A DNA stretch of 64,000 nt from Pseudomonadota bacterium (lineage in GTDB: Bacteria > Myxococcota_A > UBA796 > SXON01). The position numbers were made by a program, and so were the translations under genes. The notes beneath the pieces are model-generated. The model ran no database searches. It saw only the letters and a program-made list of their open reading frames with translations, and had not been told where the DNA came from. This document shows, piece by piece, positions 44,696 to 52,359 of this stretch; the first letter of the stretch is position 1; each line of letters starts with the position of its first letter. The stretch covers positions 62,001 through 126,000 of the forward strand of contig JAUXTN010000067.1 of NCBI GenBank assembly GCA_030684355.1, read 5' to 3'.

Positions 44696-45889
44696 ATGCT
44701 CCGCTTCACCGACTACCGCTCCCGCCTCGAAACCGCCGCCACCGCCTGGTTCGCCGCCCGGCAGCTCCCCGTGCAGGAGACCCCCTACATCCTCCGCGCG
44801 TGGAAGGATTGGCCCGGAAACCTGCTCGATCCGGCCCTCGCGGCGCGGGTCGAGGTCGAGCGGCTTCGGCGCCAGGCGGCGGGGGAGGGGTTCCCGCTCC
44901 ACAAGTACGTGCACCACGGGCTGAGCAGCCAGGCGATGCTCTTCAACCTCGTGTTGCCGTTGCTCGAGACCAACGACGTCGACGCCCTCGGCGACGCCTT
45001 CCGCGCGGCGGGGGTGCCCTGGCCGGGGCCGGGTGCGACGGCACGGTTGGAGGTGGAGGACCGGGAGGTGTTCCGGGAGCGGAGCGGCCAACCCACGAGC
45101 TTCGACCTGTGCATCGAGGGCGCCAACGGGCCGCCCGTGTTCGTGGAGGCGAAGCTCGTGGAGCAGGAGTTCGGGGGGTGCTCCTTGTTCGGAGCGGGGG
45201 ACTGCGACGGCGAAAACCCGGCGCGCGACCACGCGCGGTGCGCGCTGACAGGGCTGGGGCGCACGTACTGGGCGCGGTTGGCCGAGCTCGGGTTCGGCGA
45301 CGCATTGGCGCAGGGGCCCATCTGCCACCTCGGCTCCTACTACCAATTCTATCGGGAGGCGGCGTTCGCCCTGTCACGCGGGGGCCACTTCGTCCTGCTG
45401 GTGCACGGCGACAATCCGGCGTTCTGGCGAGAGGACGGGGACTCGCCCCGCGGCTTGTGGCCCCTCCTGCTCCGGTCGGTGCCAGCGGAGCATCGGAGTC
45501 GCCTGCACCGGGTCACGCTCCAGGACGCGACCGCCGCCTTGGGTACCACCGGGCGGCACCCGTGGGTGGAGGATTTCCGGGCGCGGTATGCCCTCGATCG
45601 GCCGAGGGTGACGGCGTCCGCGCGCCCCTCGGGCCCCCGAGGACGGCGCCGGGCGCGAACCCCGGGTGGGTTGGATGCGGAAGCCGTGCTCGCCACGCTG
45701 CCCGCGAGCGTGACGGTCGCCATCCGCCACTTCTGGGAGGAGGCGAGGGCCGGCGGCGGCGAGACGCGTGGCCGGACCGCGATGGGGCGCCTCTCGAAGC
45801 TGCTGGCGGCGCAGGAGATCCGGGAAGGGGACCCCCGTTGGGACGCCGTCATCGAGCACGGCCGGGGCCTCTACTACGGCAACCGCTGA
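44696..45889 (+). CDS. Probable PD-(D/E)XK endonuclease, PGN_0703-like
   Basis: 397 residues starting MLRFTDYRSRLETAATAWF. The segment TSFDLCIEGANGPPVFVEAK has the spacing of a D...ExK nuclease centre, followed by LVEQEFGGCS and later cysteines, a layout I associate with PGN_0703-type putative restriction enzymes. The C-terminal 100 residues form a separate helical part after an Arg/Pro-rich linker. It lies outside the island repeat and so belongs to the chromosome or an older insertion. No methyltransferase partner is present nearby. Confidence 0.6.
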   Translation: MLRFTDYRSRLETAATAWFAARQLPVQETPYILRAWKDWPGNLLDPALAARVEVERLRRQAAGEGFPLHKYVHHGLSSQAMLFNLVLPLLETNDVDALGDAFRAAGVPWPGPGATARLEVEDREVFRERSGQPTSFDLCIEGANGPPVFVEAKLVEQEFGGCSLFGAGDCDGENPARDHARCALTGLGRTYWARLAELGFGDALAQGPICHLGSYYQFYREAAFALSRGGHFVLLVHGDNPAFWREDGDSPRGLWPLLLRSVPAEHRSRLHRVTLQDATAALGTTGRHPWVEDFRARYALDRPRVTASARPSGPRGRRRARTPGGLDAEAVLATLPASVTVAIRHFWEEARAGGGETRGRTAMGRLSKLLAAQEIREGDPRWDAVIEHGRGLYYGNR

Positions 45890-46103
45890 AAACCAGCCAC
45901 CACGCACGCAAGCGCCGCCCCGTCGGCGCCGGCCCGAGTCGGCCGCCCCGCGGGCCCGCCGAGGCCGGACGGCTTCGCCTCAAAAACCTCGCCTCCCCAC
46001 GATGGGCCCCCGACGCCGCCAGCCGCCCCGCCGCCGCCCCGCCGTCATCGGGTGTAAGGGCCGCGTGCTTGTGCCTTCGGGGGCCCGCGCGTATCCTGTC
46101 ATC

Positions 46104-47453
46104 ATGTTTGACCTCAAACGACGTTGGTGCATCCTCTTGCCCTTCACCGTTGCCTGCGCGGCGCCCCCCGCGGGGGGCGCGGCAGACGAGGTTGCCTGGC
46201 GGTTGAACGACAACGTCGGGGGCGTGGTGGACGTGTCCTGGTCGTCCGCCGAGGCGGCCCGGGTGCGGGTCGAGTACGGGCCCGACACGAGCTACGGGCG
46301 GACAACGCCGCTCTCCGAGGTGGCCGCCACCGCGCAGGAGATCACGGTGATCGGCTTCGCGCCGGACAGCGAGTGGCACTTTCGGGTGGTGACCGTGACC
46401 GACGCCGGGGAGTCGCCCGGCCCCGACCACGTCGTCGAGACGGCCGAGGCCGAGGACGGATTGCCCGAGATCGAGCTCTTGGCGACCGACGGCACCGCGT
46501 GGGGCGAGTGGACGCTCGCCGCGTACGGGTGGTCCGACGTGCCGCAGACCGGCGTCGTGGTGTTGGACGAGAACGCCCAGATCGTCTGGCACGTGCAGCG
46601 TGACGGCACCTTCATCCCGTGGGTCGAGCTCACGGAAGACAACAAGAAAGCGGTGTTCCTGGTTGGGGACGAGGGGCGGATGGGAGAGTACGTCGTGGCC
46701 TACGTGGGCCTCGACGGGCGCGGCTACCAGGCCTTCCCCACCACCCACGCCCACCACGCGATGACACAGCCGGAGATCCCCGGCGTGCGGTTCGCCTACG
46801 TGTCGTGGGTCCTCGACGAGTGGGAAGGCGAGCCGGTCGTGGGCGATCGCATCGTGGAGCAGGCCGAGGACGGCACGGAGCGCGAGATCTGGAACGCCTT
46901 CGATCACCTGCCGGTCGCACGACACGACGGGTGGGAGTTCGGCCTCTACGAGCAGGGCGCGGACTGGACCCATGCCAACGGGCTCTACTACGACACAGCG
47001 GACGACTCGTACGTCGTGTCGCTCTATTGGACGGACACCCTCTACAAGATCGACCGCGAGACCGGCGAGACGATCTGGCAGTTTGGTGGCGCGGACTCCG
47101 ACTTCACGCTGGTGGACGACGAGGGCTTCTCCCGGCAGCACGCGCCCGAGATCCACGGCAACCGGCTCTACCTGTTCGACAACGGCACGACGCCCTCCCG
47201 CGCCGTCGAATACGAGCTCGACACGACCAACTGGACCGCCACGAAGGTGTGGGAATGGGCAACGCCGGAGGAGGGCCAGGCGGGCGTGCTCGGCGATGTC
47301 GACGTGCTCCCGGACGACCAGATGCTCACCGGGTGGGGCAACCTCGGCCAGGTGAACGTCACCGGCCTCGACGGCACCGTGCACTGGCGCGCCGACGCCG
47401 AGCCCGGCGTGGTCATCGGGAAGGCCCAGCGCTTCGAGAGCTTCTACCCGTAG
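46104..47453 (+). CDS. Arylsulfotransferase-like lipoprotein
   Basis: ATG 46104 begins a signal peptide with lipobox TVACAAP; the frame is open further up but that part has no signal. A fibronectin-like N-terminal domain (about 30-115) is followed by a propeller with LDENAQIVWHVQRDG, ADWTHANGLYYD and DRETGETIWQFGG, text typical of arylsulfotransferase (ASST) family propellers. His residues in HAHHAM and HAPEIHGNRLYLFDNG could be catalytic. 449 residues. Located outside the cytoplasm; substrate unknown. Confidence 0.72.
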   Translation: MFDLKRRWCILLPFTVACAAPPAGGAADEVAWRLNDNVGGVVDVSWSSAEAARVRVEYGPDTSYGRTTPLSEVAATAQEITVIGFAPDSEWHFRVVTVTDAGESPGPDHVVETAEAEDGLPEIELLATDGTAWGEWTLAAYGWSDVPQTGVVVLDENAQIVWHVQRDGTFIPWVELTEDNKKAVFLVGDEGRMGEYVVAYVGLDGRGYQAFPTTHAHHAMTQPEIPGVRFAYVSWVLDEWEGEPVVGDRIVEQAEDGTEREIWNAFDHLPVARHDGWEFGLYEQGADWTHANGLYYDTADDSYVVSLYWTDTLYKIDRETGETIWQFGGADSDFTLVDDEGFSRQHAPEIHGNRLYLFDNGTTPSRAVEYELDTTNWTATKVWEWATPEEGQAGVLGDVDVLPDDQMLTGWGNLGQVNVTGLDGTVHWRADAEPGVVIGKAQRFESFYP

Positions 47454-47475
47454 ACCGGTCCCGACGCCGTCCGGG

Positions 47476-48048
47476 CTACGGCGAGGGCCGCGCCGGAAGC
47501 GCCGGGAGCTGCGCGTCGTCGTAGACGGCGATGATCCGGACGTGGCGCCAGGTGCGGCCGAGGTGCTCGGCGGGGGCTTCGCGCGCGCCGATGCCGTAGA
47601 CCTCCGACCACGTGTGCGGCACGTAGAGCAGGTGTTGCTTCACGATCCAGCGCGGCGCCTCGGCCCGCCGTGCCGAGAGCCCGTCGTTCCAATCCGAGCG
47701 CCACCAGTCCCCGGCGCTGCCAACGGACACCAGCCGGACGGTGCGACCGCGGGACTCGAACGCGAGCCGGTCGAGGAACGTGACGAGGCGCCGGTACTGG
47801 GCCGAGCCCCGGGTGATCGAATCGCTGTTCCATGGGAAGAACAGGGTGATCTCACCGGTGCCCTGGCGTCGCGCCAGCGCGACCAGCTCCTCGATGCCCT
47901 CGCGGGTCGCCTCCTGCAGGACCATCATCCGGTCGATCTTCTCGTCGACGCGGTCGATCTTCTGCTCGATCCGGGCGTGTTGGCGGGTGCTCGCGGGCCC
48001 ACAGGCGAGCCCGAGGAGCAGGAAGAGGACCAGGACGGGGCGAAGCAT
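47476..48048 (-). CDS. OmpA-like lipoprotein
   Basis: ATG 48048 gives MLRPVLVLFLLLGLACGP, a lipoprotein signal with lipobox GLAC. A short coiled coil (RIEQKIDRVDEKIDRMMVLQ) leads to a domain with LFFPWNSDSI, RLVTFLDRLAFESRGRTVRLVSVGS and WNDGLSARRAEAP, the OmpA C-terminal peptidoglycan-binding pattern in a divergent form. 190 residues. It converges on the arylsulfotransferase gene with 22 nt between stops. Confidence 0.72.
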   Translation of the reverse strand: MLRPVLVLFLLLGLACGPASTRQHARIEQKIDRVDEKIDRMMVLQEATREGIEELVALARRQGTGEITLFFPWNSDSITRGSAQYRRLVTFLDRLAFESRGRTVRLVSVGSAGDWWRSDWNDGLSARRAEAPRWIVKQHLLYVPHTWSEVYGIGAREAPAEHLGRTWRHVRIIAVYDDAQLPALPARPSP

Positions 48049-48274
48049 GCCGTAGCGATATCTCGCCCGTCGCGTTCGCGGCCAAGTTGGACGCGGCGCT
48101 CTCCGGCGGGAACCCTCCCGGCCCGTCTCCACCCGGAGGAAGCAGCCGGTCGGCGCGCGCGGACGCGCGCGCCTCGTGCGGGGGGCTCCCGCCCCCCGCA
48201 ACGCCCCCTGGGGATCCGCGTCGCCGGCAGTTGGGTGCCGGGGTACGTCGTGACACGATTGGAGGGGCGACGGA

Positions 48275-48625
48275 ATGACACATCCCGCGCTGGCGTGCCT
48301 CCAGGCACAACAACACGCCTGGAACACCGGTGACCTGGAGGGCTACCTCGCCGGCTGCGCAGCCGACGTGATCTACCTGACCCGCGAGGGGCCGGTGTAC
48401 GGTCGCGAGGCGCTCCGCGCCCGGATGGCGGCGGCCTACCCCGACCGCGCCGCGATGGGGCGGTTGTCGCTGGAGGTGCTCCACCTCGACGCGACGGCGG
48501 AGGTCCGCGTCGTGCTGCGCTGGACCGTCACGCGCGAGGGGCCCGGCGTCGGCGGCTACGCGCTCGTCGTGCTGGCAGAGCGCGACGGGGAGTGGCGCCT
48601 GACGCACGACGCGACGTTGGGCTGA
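48275..48625 (+). CDS. SnoaL/NTF2-like protein
   Basis: 116 residues, MTHPALACLQAQQHAWNTGDLEGYLAGCAADVIYLTREGPVYGREALRARM, with the helix-helix-strand opening and the final WRLTHDATLG strand of NTF2-like (DUF4440/SnoaL) proteins. These fold into a cone that binds a small molecule or acts as an isomerase or hydrolase. Stand-alone gene with no operon partner; no catalytic pair can be named with confidence. Confidence 0.78.
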   Translation: MTHPALACLQAQQHAWNTGDLEGYLAGCAADVIYLTREGPVYGREALRARMAAAYPDRAAMGRLSLEVLHLDATAEVRVVLRWTVTREGPGVGGYALVVLAERDGEWRLTHDATLG

Positions 48626-48733
48626 CCCTGGCGGCCCGTTGCGAGTGGCGTCACGTTGCGCGGACGCACGTACGAGACCTCTCGCAACGGCGTTCGCCGA
48701 CCCGACAAGGATCGACAGGCCGTCCCGGCCCGG

Positions 48734-49888
48734 CTACCCCTCGCCGACCCGCACCACCACCACCGTCCCGTCCCGGCCCGTCAGGGCGAGGCGCCCCGCG
48801 CGCAGCTCCAGCGCGTCGGCGCCGAAGAGCTCGCGGCGCCAGCCGTTGAGGCACTCCACGTCGGGCACCTCGGCGGTGGCGAGCTGGTCGAGGTCCTCGC
48901 GGCTCGCGACCATGCGCGGCGCCACGCCGTGGGCCTCGCACCGGACGCGCAACAGCGCCTGGAGCAGCGCCACCAGCGGCTCGTGGCCCTCCAGGGGCGC
49001 GCGGCGATCGGGCACGACGGGCCACTCCGACTCGGGGAGCTCCAGCGCCTTGCGCATCACGGAGAGCAGCGCCTTGCCGTCGGCGCCGCGCGCGACCTGG
49101 GGCTTCAACGTCCGCACGCGGGCAAGCTCGTCGAGGTCCGCGGGGAGGTGCTGCGCGATCTCGACGAGGGCGTCGTCGTGCACCACCCAGGGGCGGGGCA
49201 GGTCGCGGTGCATGGCGGTCTCCTCGCGCCACGCCGCGAGCTCGCGCAGGACGGCGAGCGTCTGCCGCTTGGCGCCGCGCACGCGGAGGCGGCGGTAGGC
49301 CTCGCGCGGGTCGACCTGGTACCGCGAGGGGTCGAGCAGCGCGTTCATGTCCTGGGCCACCCAGCCGGCGCGGCCGCGGTCGTCGAGCTCGGCCACGAGC
49401 AGCTCGTAGAGTCGACACAGGTGGGTCACGTCGGCGAGGGCGTAGGTGATCTGGCGCTCGGTGAGCGGGCGGACCGACCAGTCGGTGGCTTGGGAGGCCT
49501 TGTCGAGGTCCACGCCGAGCAGCGTGTGGACGAGCGTGGCGTACCCGGGCTGATCGCCCTTGTCGCAGGCCGCGGCGGCGATCTGCGTGTCGAAGACCGG
49601 GGCCGGCACCGCGCCCGTCTTCTGGAAGAAGATCTCGAGATCCTGGGTGGCCGCGTGGAAGACCTTCACGATGGAGGCGTCGAGCAGGAGGTCGCGCAGC
49701 GGGGCGAGGTCGAGCCCCGGCGCGAGCGGATCGATGGCGGCCGCGTGCGGACCGTAGGCCACTTGGACGAGGCAGAGCTGCGCGTAGTACGTCCGCTCGC
49801 GGAGGAACTCCGTGTCGACCGCGATGTAGGGGGCGCCGCGCAGGCCCGCGCAGAAGGTCGCGAGGGTGGCGGAGTCGGTGATGATCAT
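48734..49888 (-). CDS. rnd: Ribonuclease D
   Basis: 384 residues from ATG 49888, preceded by GAGGA. The DEDD exonuclease motifs are AVDTEFLRE (Asp-x-Glu), KVFHAATQDLEIF (Asp), and ITYALADVTHLCRLYELL (Tyr and Asp), so the DEDDy set is complete. An HRDC-like helical region follows (RELAAWREETAMHRDLPRPWVVHDDALVEIA). It trims tRNA 3' ends. The C-terminal 100 residues are less typical. Confidence 0.9.
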   Translation of the reverse strand: MIITDSATLATFCAGLRGAPYIAVDTEFLRERTYYAQLCLVQVAYGPHAAAIDPLAPGLDLAPLRDLLLDASIVKVFHAATQDLEIFFQKTGAVPAPVFDTQIAAAACDKGDQPGYATLVHTLLGVDLDKASQATDWSVRPLTERQITYALADVTHLCRLYELLVAELDDRGRAGWVAQDMNALLDPSRYQVDPREAYRRLRVRGAKRQTLAVLRELAAWREETAMHRDLPRPWVVHDDALVEIAQHLPADLDELARVRTLKPQVARGADGKALLSVMRKALELPESEWPVVPDRRAPLEGHEPLVALLQALLRVRCEAHGVAPRMVASREDLDQLATAEVPDVECLNGWRRELFGADALELRAGRLALTGRDGTVVVVRVGEG

Positions 49889-49971
49889 TGTCCTCGTCGG
49901 ATTGGATGCGGGCCTACCTACACCCCTTCGCCACGGCGTGTGAGGGGGCGCCACGCGATAAGCGTCCGGCC

Positions 49972-50514
49972 ATGGCGCTCACGTCCACCGTTCACGTCTT
50001 CGATCTCGACCTCTCGGACGTGGACCGGGGGGTCTACACGGCGTTGACGCTGAAGGTCGCCCGCCACCCCTCAGAGACCGCCGAGTACCTGCTCACGCGG
50101 GTGCTCGCCTACGCGCTGGAGTACGAGGAGGGCATCACGTTCACGCAGGGCCTCGCCGCCGCGGAGGAGCCCGCCTTGTGGGTGCGTGACCTCACCGGCC
50201 AGCTCCGCGCGTGGATCGAGGTCGGCACGCCCGACGCCGCGCGGCTCCACCGGGCGAGCAAGGCCTGCAACCGGGTGGTGGTCTACTGCCACAAGGACGT
50301 GGGGCCCTACTTCCGCACGCTCGCCGGCCAGCGCGTCTACGCCGCCGAGCGCGTCGCGATCGTGGAGATGGACCGCGGGTTCGTGGAGGCCGTCGCCGCG
50401 AAGATCGAGCGGCGCACCCCCATGGCGCTCTCGGTCACCGAGGGGCAGCTCTACGTCGACATCGGGGGCGAATCGCACTCGGCGGCGCTCGTCCGCCACG
50501 GGCTCCCCAAGTGA
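49972..50514 (+). CDS. yaeQ: YaeQ-family protein
   Basis: 180 residues with the YaeQ pattern: STVHVFDLDLSDVDRGVY, HPSETAEYLLTRVLAYALEYEEGITFTQGL, WIEVGTPDAARLHRASKAC and VVVYCHK. YaeQ proteins have a PD-(D/E)XK-like fold; their role is unclear, with reports of suppressing transcription-elongation defects. It diverges from RNase D and its stop overlaps the GTG of the next gene (GTGA). Confidence 0.92.
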   Translation: MALTSTVHVFDLDLSDVDRGVYTALTLKVARHPSETAEYLLTRVLAYALEYEEGITFTQGLAAAEEPALWVRDLTGQLRAWIEVGTPDAARLHRASKACNRVVVYCHKDVGPYFRTLAGQRVYAAERVAIVEMDRGFVEAVAAKIERRTPMALSVTEGQLYVDIGGESHSAALVRHGLPK

Positions 50515-51239
50515 AGCGGGGCGAGCTCGTCTCCCTCCGGGAGCGTCGGCCCGACCTCGGGGACGAGCTGGGCCTCTCCGCGCGCGTCGTCCGCCTGCTC
50601 TCCGAGCGCGGCATCTGGACGGTGACGGACCTCCGCGTCCACACCCGCGCGGACCTCGAGGGCATCGCCGGCATCGGCGCCGTCAGCGCGCACGAGATCC
50701 AGGCGGCCCTCGCCGCGCGCGGGATGCGCCTCGCCGACCCGCCCGTGTTCCCCCACCGCCACATCGCGACCCCGGAGGAGCGCGCCGAGCCGCTCGAGGC
50801 CCTGGGCCTCTCGCCCGACACGCGCGCGCGCCTGCGCGCCGCCGGGATGGTCACCGTGGGCGATCTCCTCTGGCGCACCGTCGCGGACATCCACGGCGTC
50901 GAGGGCGTGGGCCCGGAGATGGCGGACGAGGTGCACGTCGCCTTGCGCCTCCGGGGCCTCGCGCTCGCGGTGCATCCGCGCGCGCGCGTGACGCCCATCC
51001 CGGGGGATCCGACGGCCACGCTCGAGTCGCTCTATCGCGAGGGGTACCTCCCGTTGCGCGCCTGGACCGCCTTGAAGCTGGCGGGGATCCTCACGGTCGG
51101 GGCCGTGTGCGACCGCACGGCCGAGCAATTGCTCGCGCTCCCTGACTTCGGGCGCGGCATGCTGGCCTATGTGCGGCACGGGCTCGATCGGCTGGGGTTC
51201 CGGTTGCGGGGAGAGGGACAGCCGGGCCGGCAGACCTAG
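50511..51239 (+). CDS. Helix-hairpin-helix repeat protein (RpoA-CTD-like)
   Basis: GTG 50511 overlaps the YaeQ stop. The 242 residues hold three copies of a motif of about 60-70 residues like the C-terminal domain of RNA polymerase alpha: LLSERGIWTVTDLRVHTRADLEGIAGIG, RLRAAGMVTVGDLLWRT...EGVGPE, and KLAGILTVGAVCDRTAEQLLALPDFG. There is no polymerase assembly domain. It might bind DNA or transcription proteins; coupling to yaeQ, also tied to transcription, is suggestive. Confidence 0.7.
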   Translation: MKRGELVSLRERRPDLGDELGLSARVVRLLSERGIWTVTDLRVHTRADLEGIAGIGAVSAHEIQAALAARGMRLADPPVFPHRHIATPEERAEPLEALGLSPDTRARLRAAGMVTVGDLLWRTVADIHGVEGVGPEMADEVHVALRLRGLALAVHPRARVTPIPGDPTATLESLYREGYLPLRAWTALKLAGILTVGAVCDRTAEQLLALPDFGRGMLAYVRHGLDRLGFRLRGEGQPGRQT

Positions 51240-51309
51240 CGCCCGGCCCCTTCGTCGCGCCGGCGAAGGAAACCCCTCAACCTCGGGCCCCGACGACCGA
51301 AGGGTGCCC

Positions 51310-52359
51310 ATGCGCGACATCGCCTACGTGCTCCCCGAGTACCCGGTCCCCTCCCAGACCTTCGTGCACGCCGAGATCGCCGCGCTCTCCGCCGCGGGCC
51401 GCACCATCGACGTGGTGGTCCATCGCGCGGGAGACCCCGACGTGCGGTTCGGCCCCGGCGACGACGGGATCCCGGCGCCGGTGGTCCACGTCGGCCTCGA
51501 TCGGCCCGACACCGTGCGGGTCCTCGCGCGCTACCGCCACCTCCACACCCACTTCGCCGACTTCGGCGTCCGCGTGCTCGCGCCCCTGGCGGCGCGCGCG
51601 GATCGCCCCTGGTCCGTCACCGTGCATGCCTACGACCTCTTCCGGAAGGACGCCGCCGTGCGCCCCGACGAGTGGGCGGCGCTCGACGCGCGCTGCCGCA
51701 AGGTCGTGGCGATCTCCCGGTTCCACGCGTCCTACGTCCAGTCGACGGGCGTGGCCGCCGAGCGCGTCGTGGTCATCCCGAACGCCGTCCGGCTCGCCGA
51801 GCTCCTCCAGGGCGCGCCGGTGCCCCCCACGCGGCTCCGGCGGGTGCTCGCGGTGGGCCGCCCGGTCGTGAAGAAGGGCTTTCCCGTGCTCGTGCAGGCC
51901 TGGGCGCGGGCGCGGGCCGCGGTGCCGGAGCTCACGCTCGAGATCATCGGGGGCGTCGGGCTCGTGGCCGATCCACCGCCAGGGCTCATCCTCTCGCCGA
52001 TGTGCACCTACGCCGAGGTGCTCCGCGCCATGGCCGCCGCCGACCTCGTCGTGGCGCCCTCCGTCGTCGCGCCGGACGGCGACATGGACGGCATCCCCAC
52101 CGTGCTCGCCGAGGCCGCGGCGCTCCGCCGCCCGGTGCTCGCCTCCTCGCTCTCCGGCATCGGCGACCTCGTCTGCGACGGCGTGAACGGCCTCCTCGTG
52201 CCCGCTGGCGACATCGACGGGCTCACCCGCGCGTTGCTCCGCCTCGCCGCCCGCCCCGACGAGCTCCAGCGCCTCGGCGCCGGGGGCCCGATGCTCGCCG
52301 CCGCCCACGACGCCCGCCGCGTGGCGGCCCGTCTCGACGCAGAGGTATTTGCCGCATGA
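51310..52359 (+). CDS. Glycosyltransferase family 4
   Basis: 349 residues starting MRDIAYVLPEYPVPSQTFVHAEI, the usual opening of GT4 enzymes. The donor half has LAVGRPVVKKGFPVLVQAWARA, the sugar-nucleotide loop DGDMDGIPTVLAEAAALRRPVLAS and GVNGLLVPAGD. It adds a sugar to a glycan or lipid carrier in the cytoplasm. The stop overlaps the ATG of the pyruvyltransferase fusion gene (ATGA), so both make the same surface polymer. Confidence 0.9.
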   Translation: MRDIAYVLPEYPVPSQTFVHAEIAALSAAGRTIDVVVHRAGDPDVRFGPGDDGIPAPVVHVGLDRPDTVRVLARYRHLHTHFADFGVRVLAPLAARADRPWSVTVHAYDLFRKDAAVRPDEWAALDARCRKVVAISRFHASYVQSTGVAAERVVVIPNAVRLAELLQGAPVPPTRLRRVLAVGRPVVKKGFPVLVQAWARARAAVPELTLEIIGGVGLVADPPPGLILSPMCTYAEVLRAMAAADLVVAPSVVAPDGDMDGIPTVLAEAAALRRPVLASSLSGIGDLVCDGVNGLLVPAGDIDGLTRALLRLAARPDELQRLGAGGPMLAAAHDARRVAARLDAEVFAA

